A stretch of DNA of 64,000 bases from Catalinimonas alkaloidigena (GCF_900100765.1 NZ_FNFO01000007.1:248001-312000), one strand, 5' to 3'; numbered from the stretch's first letter, positions 9,683-19,808 are shown. Numbers and translations are program-made. The notes: generated from the letters alone by a model not told the origin.

Positions 9683-10076
9683 GTGAAAAAGTTATCTGAT
9701 GAGTCAGTAAACGTAGTTCAATTTTTTATTGAAAATGTTATAATAATGGGGCTTTACACCACAGATCTACCGGCTGGTCTGCTTTCCTACTATTTCTCTT
9801 CTCTGCAACCGGGTTCTCTTTAGCCGGCTTGCTCGTCCAACAGCCGGAGGTGACTGACGAGACAGGGCTTTCTAACGACCGATCTTCCCCTCACAAGTAA
9901 GGTAGACGCGAAGCGAAACGAAGCATACCACTTGGAGGCGCTCCATCGAAACGTATGTTTCTCTCAAGATTACGGGCCAACCCTACGTCCTCACGAGCAA
10001 GCCCTGTGGGGAAAAAGCAAAAAGCTCGTCTTTCCAGAGAAAGACGAGCCTGTTCATCAAACCTTTTAATAAAATC
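9683..10076. other. Intergenic region without recognisable gene
   Basis: About 390 bases between two leftward genes. Apart from the terminator at its right end I see no convincing ORF or RNA. A purine-rich stretch near 9903-9925 contains CGCGAAGC, which also occurs near 38676, but the resemblance is too short to call a repeat. Confidence 0.3.
10009..10049 (-). terminator. Terminator of the lytic transglycosylase gene
   Basis: On the minus strand GCTCGTCTTT and AAAGACGAGC form a perfect 10-bp stem (10049-10024) with a 6-base loop, followed by a TTTTTGCTTTTT run. Confidence 0.85.
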
Positions 10077-11405
10077 TTAGCTGGCGCGGTGCGAAGTTTC
10101 CCAGGAGCGAACAGGAGCAATCGCCTCTGATTGGTTTTCCAAGCGGGCCATGGTATCGTACCAGCGGATCTTGTAGTGCACCTGCACTTTTTTGCGCTTG
10201 GGCTTTTCGTCAGTGTTTACTTTTTTCACCGGAACGGTCGGCGTGTTGATGGAATCGCTCGGTGTTGTGGTCTCAGGTTCCACTTCTTCGTTTGCTTTCG
10301 ACGAGGCGCTGGTGCCTTTGCCGGGGCCTTCGCTCATAAACGCCAAGCCGTCTTCTTCCTGCGTAGAGTCCGGGTTCAGGGCCGAATCGGTAGGCGGCGC
10401 GAGTTCGACGCTATCCACTTCCACCATAATCGAGTCCGTCAGTTCCTCTTCTTCTTCCAGTTCGGGGTGCAGCGGAATGTCGATCACGTACGACTTGCCT
10501 TCCTCTTTCACCGTCAGCGTATTGGCGCGCAACCAGGGGTTGTACAACTTCAAAAGCTTGTAGTTGATGCCTTGATCGATGGCCCAGGTCGTCAGGTCTG
10601 CGATGGTGCTGTCGACGGTAACTTTGCGTACAGGCTCCTGTTGGTACAGATCCGATTTGGCCATGTTAAAGCCGTATTTTTTCGGATGCTGGATGATTTC
10701 TTTGGCCGCCATGATGCGGAACATGTACCGCGACGTCTCCTCATTCAACAGCAGATTGTAGTAAGAGTCCTGCTTTTGTGAGGCCATGGCACGCTCAATG
10801 CGCCCCATGCCAGCGTTATAGGCAGCCAGCGCGTTGGCATAGCTTCCGAAGTAGTTGCGCAGGAACAGGAAATAACGGGCTGCGGCGTCGGTTGCTTTAA
10901 GCGGGTGGTAGCGCTCGTCTACTTCGTTGTTGACTTCCAGGCCCAGTTCTTTGGCCGTTTCTTCCATCAACTGCCAGAAACCTACCGCTCCTACGGGCGA
11001 TACCACATTTTCGAAGTTGCTTTCTACGGCTACCACGTATTTCAAATCTTCCGGAAGGCCGTATTGCCGCAGGATGGGCGTGATTTGAGGAAACCAGCGG
11101 TTCGCACGCTTCATCATGATCATGGAGTGCGAATGCCAGTACGTGTACGACAGAAGCTCGCGGTCGAAACGCTCCTGCAGGTCGCGCTGGCGCATCGGTA
11201 CGGTTTCGCTGGCGAACTTCACATTCTTGACGGGAACTTCGACCGGATTGACCTGATACTGGTAACGCATGGGCTCTTCGGCGTCGAACGCCAACTGCGG
11301 AACCGGCGCGTTAGGAGCTTCGTGAGCGGAAAGTTGATTATAGCTGAGATACCCAGCCATTAGGCAGAACACTGATCCGAAAACAAATGTCAGTAACTGT
11401 TTCAT
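10077..11405 (-). CDS. Membrane-associated lytic murein transglycosylase (MltD-like)
   Basis: A 442-residue exported SLT-family enzyme. It starts at the ATG at 11405, which gives a signal peptide (MKQLLTFVFGSVFCLMAG). The catalytic glutamate is in AVESNFEN, followed by the SLT motifs GFWQLM and ALAAYNAGMGRIERA. A low-complexity Glu/Ser/Thr linker leads to a C-terminal segment, HYKIRWYDTMARL to VRSWE, that has the spacing of a LysM domain but carries YDT in place of the usual GDT. The role is peptidoglycan cleavage in the periplasm. It is monocistronic. Confidence 0.85.
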   Translation of the reverse strand: MKQLLTFVFGSVFCLMAGYLSYNQLSAHEAPNAPVPQLAFDAEEPMRYQYQVNPVEVPVKNVKFASETVPMRQRDLQERFDRELLSYTYWHSHSMIMMKRANRWFPQITPILRQYGLPEDLKYVVAVESNFENVVSPVGAVGFWQLMEETAKELGLEVNNEVDERYHPLKATDAAARYFLFLRNYFGSYANALAAYNAGMGRIERAMASQKQDSYYNLLLNEETSRYMFRIMAAKEIIQHPKKYGFNMAKSDLYQQEPVRKVTVDSTIADLTTWAIDQGINYKLLKLYNPWLRANTLTVKEEGKSYVIDIPLHPELEEEEELTDSIMVEVDSVELAPPTDSALNPDSTQEEDGLAFMSEGPGKGTSASSKANEEVEPETTTPSDSINTPTVPVKKVNTDEKPKRKKVQVHYKIRWYDTMARLENQSEAIAPVRSWETSHRAS

Positions 11406-11575
11406 GGCATCATCTTTTTTTCGTGAACAAAAAAGCAAGGATTCAATTTTTCCTTACATCTGTGCAAATATACGTTTAGTTTGTATTGTGTTACGAAGAA
11501 ATAAGACGCTTTTCGGCGAAATGCACAGATCACACGGCGGGTGGAAAGGGCCGCGGGGTAATTGTAAGAGGCAGT

Positions 11576-12322
11576 CTAGAAGTTGGGCTGTAGTAGGTAT
11601 TTCGAGTAAAAATCGTCGATAACTTTCACCGCTTCTTCGGGAGTATCTACAAGATTTACCAATTCCAGGTCTTCGGGGTTGATGTTGTGTTCCTCTTTCA
11701 GCACGATTTCTTCAATCCACTGAAAGAGGCCATCCCAGAATTTACGACCCACCAACACGATGGGGAAGCGCCCGATTTTACGGGTCTGAATCAGGGTAAT
11801 TGCTTCGAAGAGTTCGTCAAGGGTACCCATGCCACCGGGCATTACCACAAACCCTTGGGCATACTTGATGAACATCACTTTGCGAACAAAGAAGTAATCG
11901 AAATTCAGGAGCTTGTCCCGATCGATGTAGATATTATTGAACTGCTCGAACGGGAGTTGGATGTTGAGTCCCACGGACTTACCTCCCTGTTCATGAGCAC
12001 CTTTGTTACCAGCTTCCATAATGCCCGGCCCGCCGCCTGTGATAACGCCATAGCCGTGCCGTACCAGTTTGGCCGCGATTTCTTCGGCCATTTTGTAGTA
12101 CGGGTGGGAAGGTTTGGTACGCGCCGACCCGAAGATGGAAACGCAGGGGCCAATCTTGGCAAGCTTCTCAAAACCTTCCACAAACTCGGACATGATTTTG
12201 AAGATCGCCCACGAATCAGCACTCTTTATCTCGTTCCAATCGCGATCCTGGAACGCCAGTCGGATCCGGTTTTCTTCTTCGCTAAGCTTTGTTTCGGTCT
12301 TCTTATAGTTCGAATCGGGCAT
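11576..12322 (-). CDS. LOG-family protein (TIGR00730, nucleoside-monophosphate phosphoribohydrolase-like)
   Basis: A 248-residue Rossmann-fold protein. The diagnostic PGGMGTLDELFEA motif and the GGGPGIMEAGNKGA motif of lysine-decarboxylase-like LOG proteins are intact. Plant and bacterial relatives release the base from cytokinin or other nucleoside 5'-monophosphates; PpnN-type enzymes are longer. I chose the ATG at 12322 (MPDSNYKK) since the upstream 19 codons run through a hairpin. It is monocistronic. The exact nucleotide substrate cannot be told from sequence. Confidence 0.85.
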   Translation of the reverse strand: MPDSNYKKTETKLSEEENRIRLAFQDRDWNEIKSADSWAIFKIMSEFVEGFEKLAKIGPCVSIFGSARTKPSHPYYKMAEEIAAKLVRHGYGVITGGGPGIMEAGNKGAHEQGGKSVGLNIQLPFEQFNNIYIDRDKLLNFDYFFVRKVMFIKYAQGFVVMPGGMGTLDELFEAITLIQTRKIGRFPIVLVGRKFWDGLFQWIEEIVLKEEHNINPEDLELVNLVDTPEEAVKVIDDFYSKYLLQPNF

Positions 12323-12343
12323 ACCCCTGCTGGTTAAATGGAG

Positions 12344-12390
12344 GCATTTTTTCGTGAAAAATGCAGGAACGTGATCCATGTACGTCCTGC
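12344..12390 (-). terminator. Hairpins between the TIGR01777 and LOG genes
   Basis: On the minus strand GCAGGACGT pairs imperfectly with ACGTTCCTGC (12390-12363) and is followed by ATTTTT. A second stem, GCATTTTT with AAAAATGC (12364-12344), follows at once. The first fits a terminator for the gene ending at 12641, although it lies some 250 bases after that stop; both could instead be part of the LOG gene leader. The rest of the interval 12391-12640 shows nothing recognisable. Confidence 0.4.
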
Positions 12391-12640
12391 ATCGTCAGAG
12401 TTGCCGACCGCAAAACTATCGGAAAACCGAAAAAGAGACAAACATCCCAATTGTATTACACCCTTCATGTTCAACACGTTATCGCACAAAACCTATGTTC
12501 GACGATACCCGCTACTAGGTTGTTTACAGCCGTAAAGATAAGCCTCCCGGGAGCAAAGGGTTTTGTAAGAACCCGACTCCCTTCCTGCATTTTCTGTAGA
12601 AAAACTTACGTTCTTCGTGACTAATGCTTTTATACTCCTG

Positions 12641-13540
12641 TCAGGCAAGAAGGTTACGCAAGGCTTCGGTTAAATCAGGATGCTGGTAGGTGAAGCCGAG
12701 GTCAGCGATCTTCTGATTGGAGACGCGATTGCCCGACAGCGCGATGTCGGCCTTCTCGCCCAGTACGGTGCGGAGCGCAAACGCGGGAATGGCCGGTGCC
12801 CAGAGGGGGCGGTGCAACACCTTCGCGATGGCCTGCGTCATGGCGGTATTGGTCACCGGTTCGGGTCCTACGGCGTTGTAGACACCCTGCATCTGGTCGT
12901 TTTCAAGCGCCATGATAAAAAGTCGGCAGAGGTCGTCGAGGTGAATCCACGGCATGTACTGGTCGCCCGAACCCAGCGGGGCACCCGCGCCCAGGCGTAC
13001 AGGCAGCGCGAGTTGCGGCAGTGCGCCGCCTTCGTTGCTCAGCACAATTCCGATGCGCAGCTTGACCACCCGCATTCCCAGGCTTTTGAACGAGTCGGCG
13101 GCGGCTTCCCAGCGCTGAACGACGTAGGCAAGAAAGTCGTTGGCGGCCGGGGCGTCCTCGGCCACCCAGCGGTCGCCCGTATTTTTTCCGTAGATGCTAA
13201 TGCCCGAAGCGCTGATAAAACTGCGTACGGTATGGGGCGTAGTAGCCAGGGCGTTGTGCAGCACGGCGGCCGATTGTACCCGGCTGCTGATGATTTCTTT
13301 TTTGCGTTGGTCGGTCCACCAGCCTTCGCCCACATTGGCCCCGGCCAGGTGTACCAGGGCATGCGCCTGTTGCAGAGCGGCCTGTTCGACAAAGCCGCGT
13401 TCGGGCTGCCACCGGTACGTGGGCACTTCATAAGAGTGAGCACTCCGGCTCAGGTGCATGACGTGGTGACCGGCTTCCTGGAGTAGAGTGGTCAGGCGGC
13501 GGCCGATCAGGCCGGTGCCGCCGGTTATCAGTACATTCAT
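12641..13540 (-). CDS. TIGR01777-family epimerase / SDR protein
   Basis: A 299-residue NAD(P)-binding protein of the YfcH-like branch of extended short-chain dehydrogenases. It has the N-terminal GGTGLIG dinucleotide motif, the family-specific HLAGANVGEGWW segment, and a C-terminal domain with ALRTVLGEKADIALSGNRV that is typical of TIGR01777. The substrate is unknown for the whole family. It lies 62 bases downstream of a hypothetical membrane-protein gene on the same strand. Confidence 0.88.
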   Translation of the reverse strand: MNVLITGGTGLIGRRLTTLLQEAGHHVMHLSRSAHSYEVPTYRWQPERGFVEQAALQQAHALVHLAGANVGEGWWTDQRKKEIISSRVQSAAVLHNALATTPHTVRSFISASGISIYGKNTGDRWVAEDAPAANDFLAYVVQRWEAAADSFKSLGMRVVKLRIGIVLSNEGGALPQLALPVRLGAGAPLGSGDQYMPWIHLDDLCRLFIMALENDQMQGVYNAVGPEPVTNTAMTQAIAKVLHRPLWAPAIPAFALRTVLGEKADIALSGNRVSNQKIADLGFTYQHPDLTEALRNLLA

Positions 13541-13602
13541 AATGGGAGCTTTTGTGAAGAGTACGCAGGGCGGGAGCAGAAGTATACCCCCTGCCGACGC
13601 GA

Positions 13603-14352
13603 TCAGCGGTCTTTGGTCCGTTTGTCGCCAAATTCTTTCCAGTGACGACGGTAGCGGATGCGGTTCCAGTTCCGCTTGTCTTTCTGCTGCGGGTCGCCCA
13701 GCAATCCCCGGAAGGTAGCCGTCAGCAGAAACTGATGCATGACCGGGTCTTTGTCAAGCGAGGCGTCGTAGTAGCCGGTTGGGTTGCGTACGACGCTGAT
13801 CAGGTAATGCAGTAGCACATAGACTTCCATGCGCTCGTTCAGACCGATGTTGACCCCGCCGCCCGGCCCCAATTCGGGATAAAAGATCGACCGTTTCTGC
13901 ACGCCAGGAAAATTTTCGGTCGGTGTAGGGGTGATGCGCGAGTAGACCATCCCGGCGTAAAACGTACCGTACCAGAACATCACGTGGTCTTCAGCGTCGT
14001 AGAGCGTATTGGAGAAAATGCGCGTGAGGTTGATGCCGGCGCTGCCGCCCAGCTTGTAGTTGGTGGCGCGGGTGTAGAGCCCTGCGTCGCGGTCACGGCC
14101 GGTCGCGCGCTCCATCGCCAGATGCGTTTGCAGGTAGTACGAAGGATCGTATTCCCACCCGTAGCCCAACTGGAGGCTCCGGCTGAACAATGAAGGTTGT
14201 GCCCGAGGCAGTTGCAGGCCAAAGCCCAGGCCGGCCGAGTAAAAACGATCAGGCGGTTGCGCTGCGGCGGGCAGCATCAGGAGAGTTAGCGCCAGGAGGA
14301 GGAGAAATCGCACGGAAGAATAACGTTGCTGCGTAGTGACTCGTACGCGCAA
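13603..14352 (-). CDS. Exported hypothetical protein, probable outer-membrane beta-barrel
   Basis: A 249-residue protein with a signal peptide (FLLLLALTLLMLPAAAQ) after a basic N-terminus. The mature part alternates short hydrophobic and glycine/aromatic stretches (GLGFGLQLPR, GYGWEYDPSYYLQTHLA, YPELGPGGGVNIGL), as in small Bacteroidota porin-like proteins, and ends in a very basic tail (KRNWNRIRYRRHWKEFGDKR). The basic C-terminal tail is unusual for a barrel. I do not recognise a family. It sits between yifB and the TIGR01777 gene on the same strand. Confidence 0.6.
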   Translation of the reverse strand: MRVRVTTQQRYSSVRFLLLLALTLLMLPAAAQPPDRFYSAGLGFGLQLPRAQPSLFSRSLQLGYGWEYDPSYYLQTHLAMERATGRDRDAGLYTRATNYKLGGSAGINLTRIFSNTLYDAEDHVMFWYGTFYAGMVYSRITPTPTENFPGVQKRSIFYPELGPGGGVNIGLNERMEVYVLLHYLISVVRNPTGYYDASLDKDPVMHQFLLTATFRGLLGDPQQKDKRNWNRIRYRRHWKEFGDKRTKDR

Positions 14353-14376
14353 GCTACTGATTTTCTGCGATTACTA

Positions 14377-15915
14377 TCAGCCAGCCCATCCTTCGCGGTC
14401 CAGACTGCGGTACTGGATGGCTTCGGCCAGGTGTTCGATCTTGATGTCTTCGCTATCGGCCAGGTCGGCAATGGTGCGCGACACTTTCAAAATGCGGTCA
14501 TAGGCCCGTGCCGACAGCCCCAGGCGCTCCATGGCGGTTTTGAGCAGCGTACGACCCGCCTGGTTGATCACACACACTTCCTTAACCAGTTGCGAGGGCA
14601 TCATGGCGTTGGAAAACACGTCCTTATGTCCCTGGAACCGTTCCTGTTGCTGCGTCCGTGCCCGGATGACCCGATCGCGGATCTGCTCGCTCGACTCAGC
14701 TTTGCGGGTGGCTGTCATCTCGTCGAACGACACGGGCGTGACTTCTACGTGCAGGTCGATCCGGTCCAGCAGGGGGCCGCTGACCTTGTTCAGGTAACGT
14801 TGCACCACACCGGGCGCGCAGACGCACTCTTTTTCCGGATGGTTGTAATAGCCACAGGGGCAGGGGTTCATGCTGGCGATAAGCATAAAATTGGCGGGAA
14901 AATCGACGCTGATTTTGGCCCGCGAAATGGTCACGCGTCGCTCTTCCAGCGGCTGACGCATCACCTCCAGAACCGTGCGTTTGAATTCGGGAAGTTCGTC
15001 GAGAAACAGAACGCCGTTGTGTGCCAGCGAAATTTCGCCGGGTTGTGGAATGCCGCCACCGCCCACCAGGGCTACGTCCGAGATGGTATGGTGCGGCGCA
15101 CGAAACGGCCGTGTCGAAATCAGGGACGCATCGGTCGAGAGCCGCCCGGCCACCGAGTGGATCTTCGTGGTTTCCAAGGCTTCGTGGAGCGTTAGCGGGG
15201 GGAGGATGGAGGGCAGCCGTTTGGCCAGCATGGTTTTTCCGGCTCCGGGCGGGCCGATCATGATGACGTTGTGCCCACCCGCCGCCGCAATTTCCAAGGC
15301 CCGTTTGATGTTTTCCTGACCCTGCACGTCAGAGAAATCGGCGGCGTAGTCGTTCAGTTGGTTGAAAAAGAGTTCGCGTGTGTCGGAAACCAGCGGTGCA
15401 ATGTCGCGTGTGCCTTCCAGGAACTCAATCGCTTCGCGGATCGTCTCTACCCCAATGACGTCGAGGTTGTTGACAATGGCCGCTTCCGACGCATTTTCCT
15501 TCGGCAGGATAAACCCTTTGTATTTCTGGCGACGCGCCTCCACGGCAATGGGCAGCACGCCTTTGACGGGACGCAATACCCCGTCGAGCGACAGTTCGCC
15601 CATAACGACGTACTGTTCGAGCGCGGGGGCCTCGATCTGTTCGGAGGCGCGCAGAATGCCCAGTGCAATGGGCAGATCGTAGGCCGATCCTTCCTTTCGG
15701 ATGTCGGCCGGTGCCAGGTTGACCACGATGCGTTGGCGGGGCATCCGGTAGCCGTAATGGCGAATGGCCGACTCGACCCGCTGCAAACTTTCTTTTACCG
15801 CATTATCGGGCAGCCCAACCATATAATACTTGGTGCCGCCCGTCACGTTCACCTCAATGGTGACCGTAAAGGCATCTACGCCATACACCGCACTTCCGTA
15901 GGTTTTTGCTAACAT
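14377..15915 (-). CDS. YifB family Mg-chelatase-like AAA ATPase (ComM-related)
   Basis: A 512-residue protein. The N-terminal YifB/Lon-like substrate domain (VYGVDAFTVTIEVNVTGG) is followed by a Mg-chelatase ATPase with Walker A GPPGAGKTML and Walker B VLFLDELPEF, and a C-terminal lid with CxCG-type cysteines (NPCPCGYYNHPEKECVCAPG). Relatives include ComM, a helicase that promotes branch migration during natural transformation. Length is normal. It is probably the last of several leftward genes here, but not clearly co-transcribed. Confidence 0.92.
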   Translation of the reverse strand: MLAKTYGSAVYGVDAFTVTIEVNVTGGTKYYMVGLPDNAVKESLQRVESAIRHYGYRMPRQRIVVNLAPADIRKEGSAYDLPIALGILRASEQIEAPALEQYVVMGELSLDGVLRPVKGVLPIAVEARRQKYKGFILPKENASEAAIVNNLDVIGVETIREAIEFLEGTRDIAPLVSDTRELFFNQLNDYAADFSDVQGQENIKRALEIAAAGGHNVIMIGPPGAGKTMLAKRLPSILPPLTLHEALETTKIHSVAGRLSTDASLISTRPFRAPHHTISDVALVGGGGIPQPGEISLAHNGVLFLDELPEFKRTVLEVMRQPLEERRVTISRAKISVDFPANFMLIASMNPCPCGYYNHPEKECVCAPGVVQRYLNKVSGPLLDRIDLHVEVTPVSFDEMTATRKAESSEQIRDRVIRARTQQQERFQGHKDVFSNAMMPSQLVKEVCVINQAGRTLLKTAMERLGLSARAYDRILKVSRTIADLADSEDIKIEHLAEAIQYRSLDREGWAG

Positions 15916-15981
15916 GAATCCGCGCTGGTTCCTCGTTAAAATGGCGATGAAATTAGGAAAAATTGCAGAGGAATGCCGTGC

Positions 15982-16776
15982 TTATTCCAATAAACGGTAG
16001 ATGTGTACTTGTTGATTGGAAAAAAGGAACAGACGCTGATCGGCTGCCATTGTCAGCTCCGGGGTCATGCCGAGCGGGAGGGCCACGCGCCGTTCGCGCA
16101 GGGTGTACAGGTTGTAAAACACCAGTTCCTGTTGATCAACATAGTAGAGTTCTTCGTTGCGAAAACCCACCCAGGCGGTTTTGATGGGTAGTTTCTTTTT
16201 GTAGTTCCCCAGGTTGTCGAACACCAGAATGCCGCCCTGCCGGTCGCACACAAAAAGTTGATTCTGGTACTCGCGCATGAACGTGATGTTGTAATCCGCA
16301 CCAAAAAGTTGCAGATCCAACGGCGTGGTGAACAGCGCTTTTTCAGTCTGGGGGTTGTACTTGAGCAACGCGAAGTTTTGGTTATCGAACACCCAGAGCA
16401 GATTGTCGGACGAGGGAGTGGCGGCCTGCGCAAAGCCCACCGCTTCGGGCGAAAAACGGTACCGCGGCGAATCGCGCAGAAAGCGATCGAGGTAGACAAA
16501 TTCCTGGAAATCACGGTAGAAAACGAAAATGCGCAGGGTCGGCCACGCTTCGAGCGCAGTGGGAACGGCAATCTGCTGCGGCGAATACCCCAGGACGAAA
16601 TGCCCGGTCGAGTCGTATTGACTGACGTTGCCCTTGGCGTCGGTGAGGTAGAGGTTGCCGTTCCGGTCCAGTGAAGCGTGCTGTACCTTGCCTACCGGTG
16701 CACTGCCGATCAGCGTCGGTTCCTGGGCGGCCAGCACCAGGGTCCACAAGAAGCTTACCCAAAAGGCATGTTTCAT
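15982..16776 (-). CDS. Exported hypothetical protein with NHL/beta-propeller-like repeats
   Basis: A 264-residue protein with a signal peptide (MKHAFWVSFLWTLVLAAQ). The mature chain has repeated segments like LDRNGNLYLTDAKGNVSQYD and VCDRQGGILVFDNLGNYKKKL, typical of propeller blades, and would make a periplasmic or surface domain. Its start overlaps the end of lpxH by 4 bases (ATGA), so the two are one transcript. A role beside LpxH in envelope assembly is conceivable but not shown by anything in the sequence. Confidence 0.65.
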   Translation of the reverse strand: MKHAFWVSFLWTLVLAAQEPTLIGSAPVGKVQHASLDRNGNLYLTDAKGNVSQYDSTGHFVLGYSPQQIAVPTALEAWPTLRIFVFYRDFQEFVYLDRFLRDSPRYRFSPEAVGFAQAATPSSDNLLWVFDNQNFALLKYNPQTEKALFTTPLDLQLFGADYNITFMREYQNQLFVCDRQGGILVFDNLGNYKKKLPIKTAWVGFRNEELYYVDQQELVFYNLYTLRERRVALPLGMTPELTMAADQRLFLFSNQQVHIYRLLE

Positions 16777-17537
16777 GGCTGGTAGTAGTTCAGCGCTAAC
16801 GCCTTGCCGTCAAATTCCGCATACGTGCAGGCCTGAAGCCACTCGCCGGTGTTGATGTAGCGACTGTCCGGCGTCACGTCGAGGTCGAGAGGCAAGTGAC
16901 GGTGCCCGAATACGTAATAGTCGTGGTGCTCGCGGGCTTCGACCTGGCGGCAATAAGCCAGCAGCCACTCGTCGTCGCCCAGAAACTGCAGGTCTTTTTC
17001 CTGATTCTTCTTCCGGCTACTACGCGACCACGTGTGGGCAATTTGCATGCCTACATCGGGGTGAATAAAGCGGAACAGGTGTTGGAGCGGTTTGGCCTGA
17101 AACAGCTGCTTGATGATTTTGTAACGCCCGTCGCCGGGACCCAGGCCATCGCCATGACCGATCAGGAATTTTTTATCGTTGAGCAGAAACTGGCGCGGTT
17201 GGCGGTACAGCTCCAGCCCGAATTCTTCCTGAAAATAGCCCGCCATCCACATGTCGTGGTTGCCCGTGAAGATTCGCAGGTCGATGCCCGCATCGGCCAG
17301 TTCGGCCAGTTTGCCCAGAAAGCGGGTAAAGCCTTTGGGAATGGCGTGCCGATACTCGAACCAGAAATCGAACAGGTCGCCGATCAGAAAGATTACGCCC
17401 GCGTCGGCCTGCACCTGTTCCAGCCAGGCGACGACCTTCCGTTCGCGAAGGCGGCTTTGGTGGGGCGTGGGAGCCCCCAAATGAAAATCGGAAACGAAAT
17501 AAGCTTTTTTATCCGCAGGCAGAACGAGCGATACCAT
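16773..17537 (-). CDS. lpxH: UDP-2,3-diacylglucosamine diphosphatase (LpxH-type calcineurin-like phosphoesterase)
   Basis: A 254-residue metallophosphoesterase. The metal motifs appear in order: SDFHLGA near residue 16, GDLFDFWFEY near 53, TGNHDMWM near 95, GHGDGLG near 129, and GHRHLPLDL near 208. The FDFWFEY and KPLQHLFRFIHPDVG stretches are typical of Bacteroidota LpxH, which cleaves UDP-diacylglucosamine to lipid X in lipid A synthesis at the inner membrane. It is the first gene of a pair with the overlapping propeller protein. Confidence 0.85.
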   Translation of the reverse strand: MVSLVLPADKKAYFVSDFHLGAPTPHQSRLRERKVVAWLEQVQADAGVIFLIGDLFDFWFEYRHAIPKGFTRFLGKLAELADAGIDLRIFTGNHDMWMAGYFQEEFGLELYRQPRQFLLNDKKFLIGHGDGLGPGDGRYKIIKQLFQAKPLQHLFRFIHPDVGMQIAHTWSRSSRKKNQEKDLQFLGDDEWLLAYCRQVEAREHHDYYVFGHRHLPLDLDVTPDSRYINTGEWLQACTYAEFDGKALALNYYQP

Positions 17538-17595
17538 CCGGCAAATATACGAAGGGGGGTGGGGGTGACGAGCGTAGAATAAAAACCAAAAAAAA

Positions 17596-17629
17596 ATCAG
17601 GCAAAAGTTTTTAAAAACATTTGCCTGAT
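17596..17629 (-). terminator. Terminator after ftsH
   Basis: ATCAGGCAAA at 17596-17605 pairs perfectly with TTTGCCTGAT at 17620-17629. The loop itself contains the self-complementary GTTTTTAAAAAC. On the minus strand it is followed by a T-rich run, so it would end the ftsH transcript. Confidence 0.85.
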
Positions 17630-17648
17630 CTGCTCAAACGATTACTGC

Positions 17649-19754
17649 TTACTCTTTAGTAGCTTTTACGGAAGAAGCATCCTGAGAAGTTTCATCGTCG
17701 GCGCTATTTTTTTCGTTTTCTTCTGATTTTTTTTCAGCGCCCTCTTCTTCTTTCTTGTGACCATTGACCAACGAAGGCGTGGGCGGATGTCCGGCCGACT
17801 CACTTCCGGTGAGCCCTTCGGTGAATTTCTGGTAGTTGGTCTGGTGCGCGAACGGACGTTTGCCAATCAGTTTCTCCAGGTCGTTCTGGAAGATGATTTC
17901 CCGCTTCAACAACTCCTGCGCTACGGTTTCCAGTTCGTGGCGCTTGTCGAGCAGAAGCTGCTTGGTGCGCTCGTAAGCGGCACTGATAATCTTCCGCACT
18001 TCTTCGTCGATCGTACGTGCCGTGTCTTCCGAATAAGGCTTGTTGAAGTTGTATTCCGACTGCTTGGAATCGTAGTACGACACATTGCCGATTTTATCGT
18101 TCATGCCGTACATCGTCACGATGCCATACGCCATCTTGGTGATCCGCTCCAGGTCGCTGAGCGCACCGGTTGAGATTTTACCGAAAATGATGTCTTCGGC
18201 GGCGCGACCGCCCAGTGCCATGCACATTTCGTCCAGAAGCTGCTCGGTGGTATAAAGGAACTGCTCTTTGGGCAGGTACTGCGCGTAACCCAGCGCGGCC
18301 ACCCCACGCGGCACGATGCTCACCTTGACCAACGGATCGGCGTGCTCCAGGAACCAGCCCGCCACGGCGTGACCGGCTTCGTGATACGCCACGATCTCTT
18401 TTTCTTCGGGCGAGATGATTTTGTTTTTCTTCTCCAGCCCACCAATCACCCGGTCGATTGCATCCTGAAAATCCTGCATGTCGATCCGGTCCTTGTTGCG
18501 ACGGGCAGCAATCAGCGCCGCTTCGTTACACACGTTGGCGATTTCGGCACCGGCAAAGCCCGGCGTCTGAGCCGCGATCTTCTTGGCATCGATGTCGGAC
18601 GCAAGCTTCAGCGGCTTCATGTGTACCCGGAAGATCGCCTCACGCCCCACGATGTCGGGCTTGTCGATCGAAATCTGACGGTCGAAACGACCGGGGCGCA
18701 GCAGGGCCGAGTCCAGAATGTCGGGGCGGTTTGTTGCCGCCAGGATGATAACACCCGAGTCGGTTGCGAAGCCGTCCATCTCAACCAGCAGCGAGTTCAG
18801 CGTATTTTCCCGTTCGTCGTTCGAGCCGGGCATCTGCCCTTTGCCCCGCGAGCGGCCAATGGCGTCGATCTCGTCAATGAAGATGATACACGGTGCTTTC
18901 TCTTTCGCCTGCTTGAACAGGTCACGCACCCGCGCGGCCCCGACACCGACGAACATTTCTACGAAGTCGGAACCCGACAGCGAAAAGAACGGAACGCCCG
19001 CTTCGCCGGCAACGGCCTTGGCCAACAGGGTTTTCCCGGTTCCGGGAGGGCCTACCAGCAACGCACCTTTCGGGATTTTACCCCCAAGTTTGGTGAACTT
19101 GCCAGGCGCTTGCAGAAAATCCACAATCTCTTTCACCTCTTCTTTGGCTTCTTCCAGCCCCGCTACATCGGCAAAGGTGATCTTAACTTTGTTTTCGGCA
19201 TCGAACAGCGCCGCTCGCGATTTGCCGATGTTGAAGATCTGCCCGCCGGCCCCGCCGGTCGTCATCCGCCGCATCAGGAACCAGAAGCCAAACAACAACA
19301 GGAGGAAAATGCCCCAGGTGAAAAACTGTTCCGTCAGGTTATGGCGTACTTCGAGACGATACCCGATTTGCTGGTCGGGCGGGACCTGAGCTTCCAGTTT
19401 GCCGTAATCGGCTAGGAACGTCTCCAGATCGACCCGGAAGCTGTAGTGCGGCCCCTGGTACAACGCAAACGGACGGCTTTCCGAAAGCTCTTTCCGGTAC
19501 TTTTCGTTTTCCAGGGCGGAGTCTTTCAGGGTGACCTCCACAATCTCGCGGTTGATGATGTCGACTTTCTTGACATCGCCGCTCAGGTACATGTTTTCGA
19601 AACGACGTTGCGTAATTTCGATGGTCGACGTTGAGCGGTTCAACCACGACACGCCAAAAATCAGTAACACCAACGCCGCAATGATCCAGATCTGATAATT
19701 GGGTTTTTGTGGTGGATTTGGTAAAAACTTTTTCTTTCTATTTCTATCGCTCAT
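17649..19754 (-). CDS. ftsH: ATP-dependent zinc metalloprotease FtsH
   Basis: A 701-residue membrane protease. It has a TM helix at about 21-37, a periplasmic domain, a second TM helix at about 145-162, a AAA domain with Walker A GPPGTGKT at 235-242 and Walker B IIFIDEID at about 290-297, the SRH region, and the zinc motif HEAGH at 458-462. The C-terminus is a long Glu/Lys/Ser-rich tail. It degrades misassembled membrane proteins and short-lived regulators. It follows rsfS on the same strand with a 54-base gap. Confidence 0.97.
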   Translation of the reverse strand: MSDRNRKKKFLPNPPQKPNYQIWIIAALVLLIFGVSWLNRSTSTIEITQRRFENMYLSGDVKKVDIINREIVEVTLKDSALENEKYRKELSESRPFALYQGPHYSFRVDLETFLADYGKLEAQVPPDQQIGYRLEVRHNLTEQFFTWGIFLLLLFGFWFLMRRMTTGGAGGQIFNIGKSRAALFDAENKVKITFADVAGLEEAKEEVKEIVDFLQAPGKFTKLGGKIPKGALLVGPPGTGKTLLAKAVAGEAGVPFFSLSGSDFVEMFVGVGAARVRDLFKQAKEKAPCIIFIDEIDAIGRSRGKGQMPGSNDERENTLNSLLVEMDGFATDSGVIILAATNRPDILDSALLRPGRFDRQISIDKPDIVGREAIFRVHMKPLKLASDIDAKKIAAQTPGFAGAEIANVCNEAALIAARRNKDRIDMQDFQDAIDRVIGGLEKKNKIISPEEKEIVAYHEAGHAVAGWFLEHADPLVKVSIVPRGVAALGYAQYLPKEQFLYTTEQLLDEMCMALGGRAAEDIIFGKISTGALSDLERITKMAYGIVTMYGMNDKIGNVSYYDSKQSEYNFNKPYSEDTARTIDEEVRKIISAAYERTKQLLLDKRHELETVAQELLKREIIFQNDLEKLIGKRPFAHQTNYQKFTEGLTGSESAGHPPTPSLVNGHKKEEEGAEKKSEENEKNSADDETSQDASSVKATKE

Positions 19755-19808
19755 CGACTCTTAGTATTGAATATCAAAGTTACAACAACAGGAGAAACCC
19801 CGGACGAA

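Noticed and set aside
9683-10076. A possible insertion-sequence relic or repeat similar to the region near 38676
   Set aside because: Only the 8-base CGCGAAGC and loosely similar flanks are shared; there are no ends, target duplications or transposase remnants.
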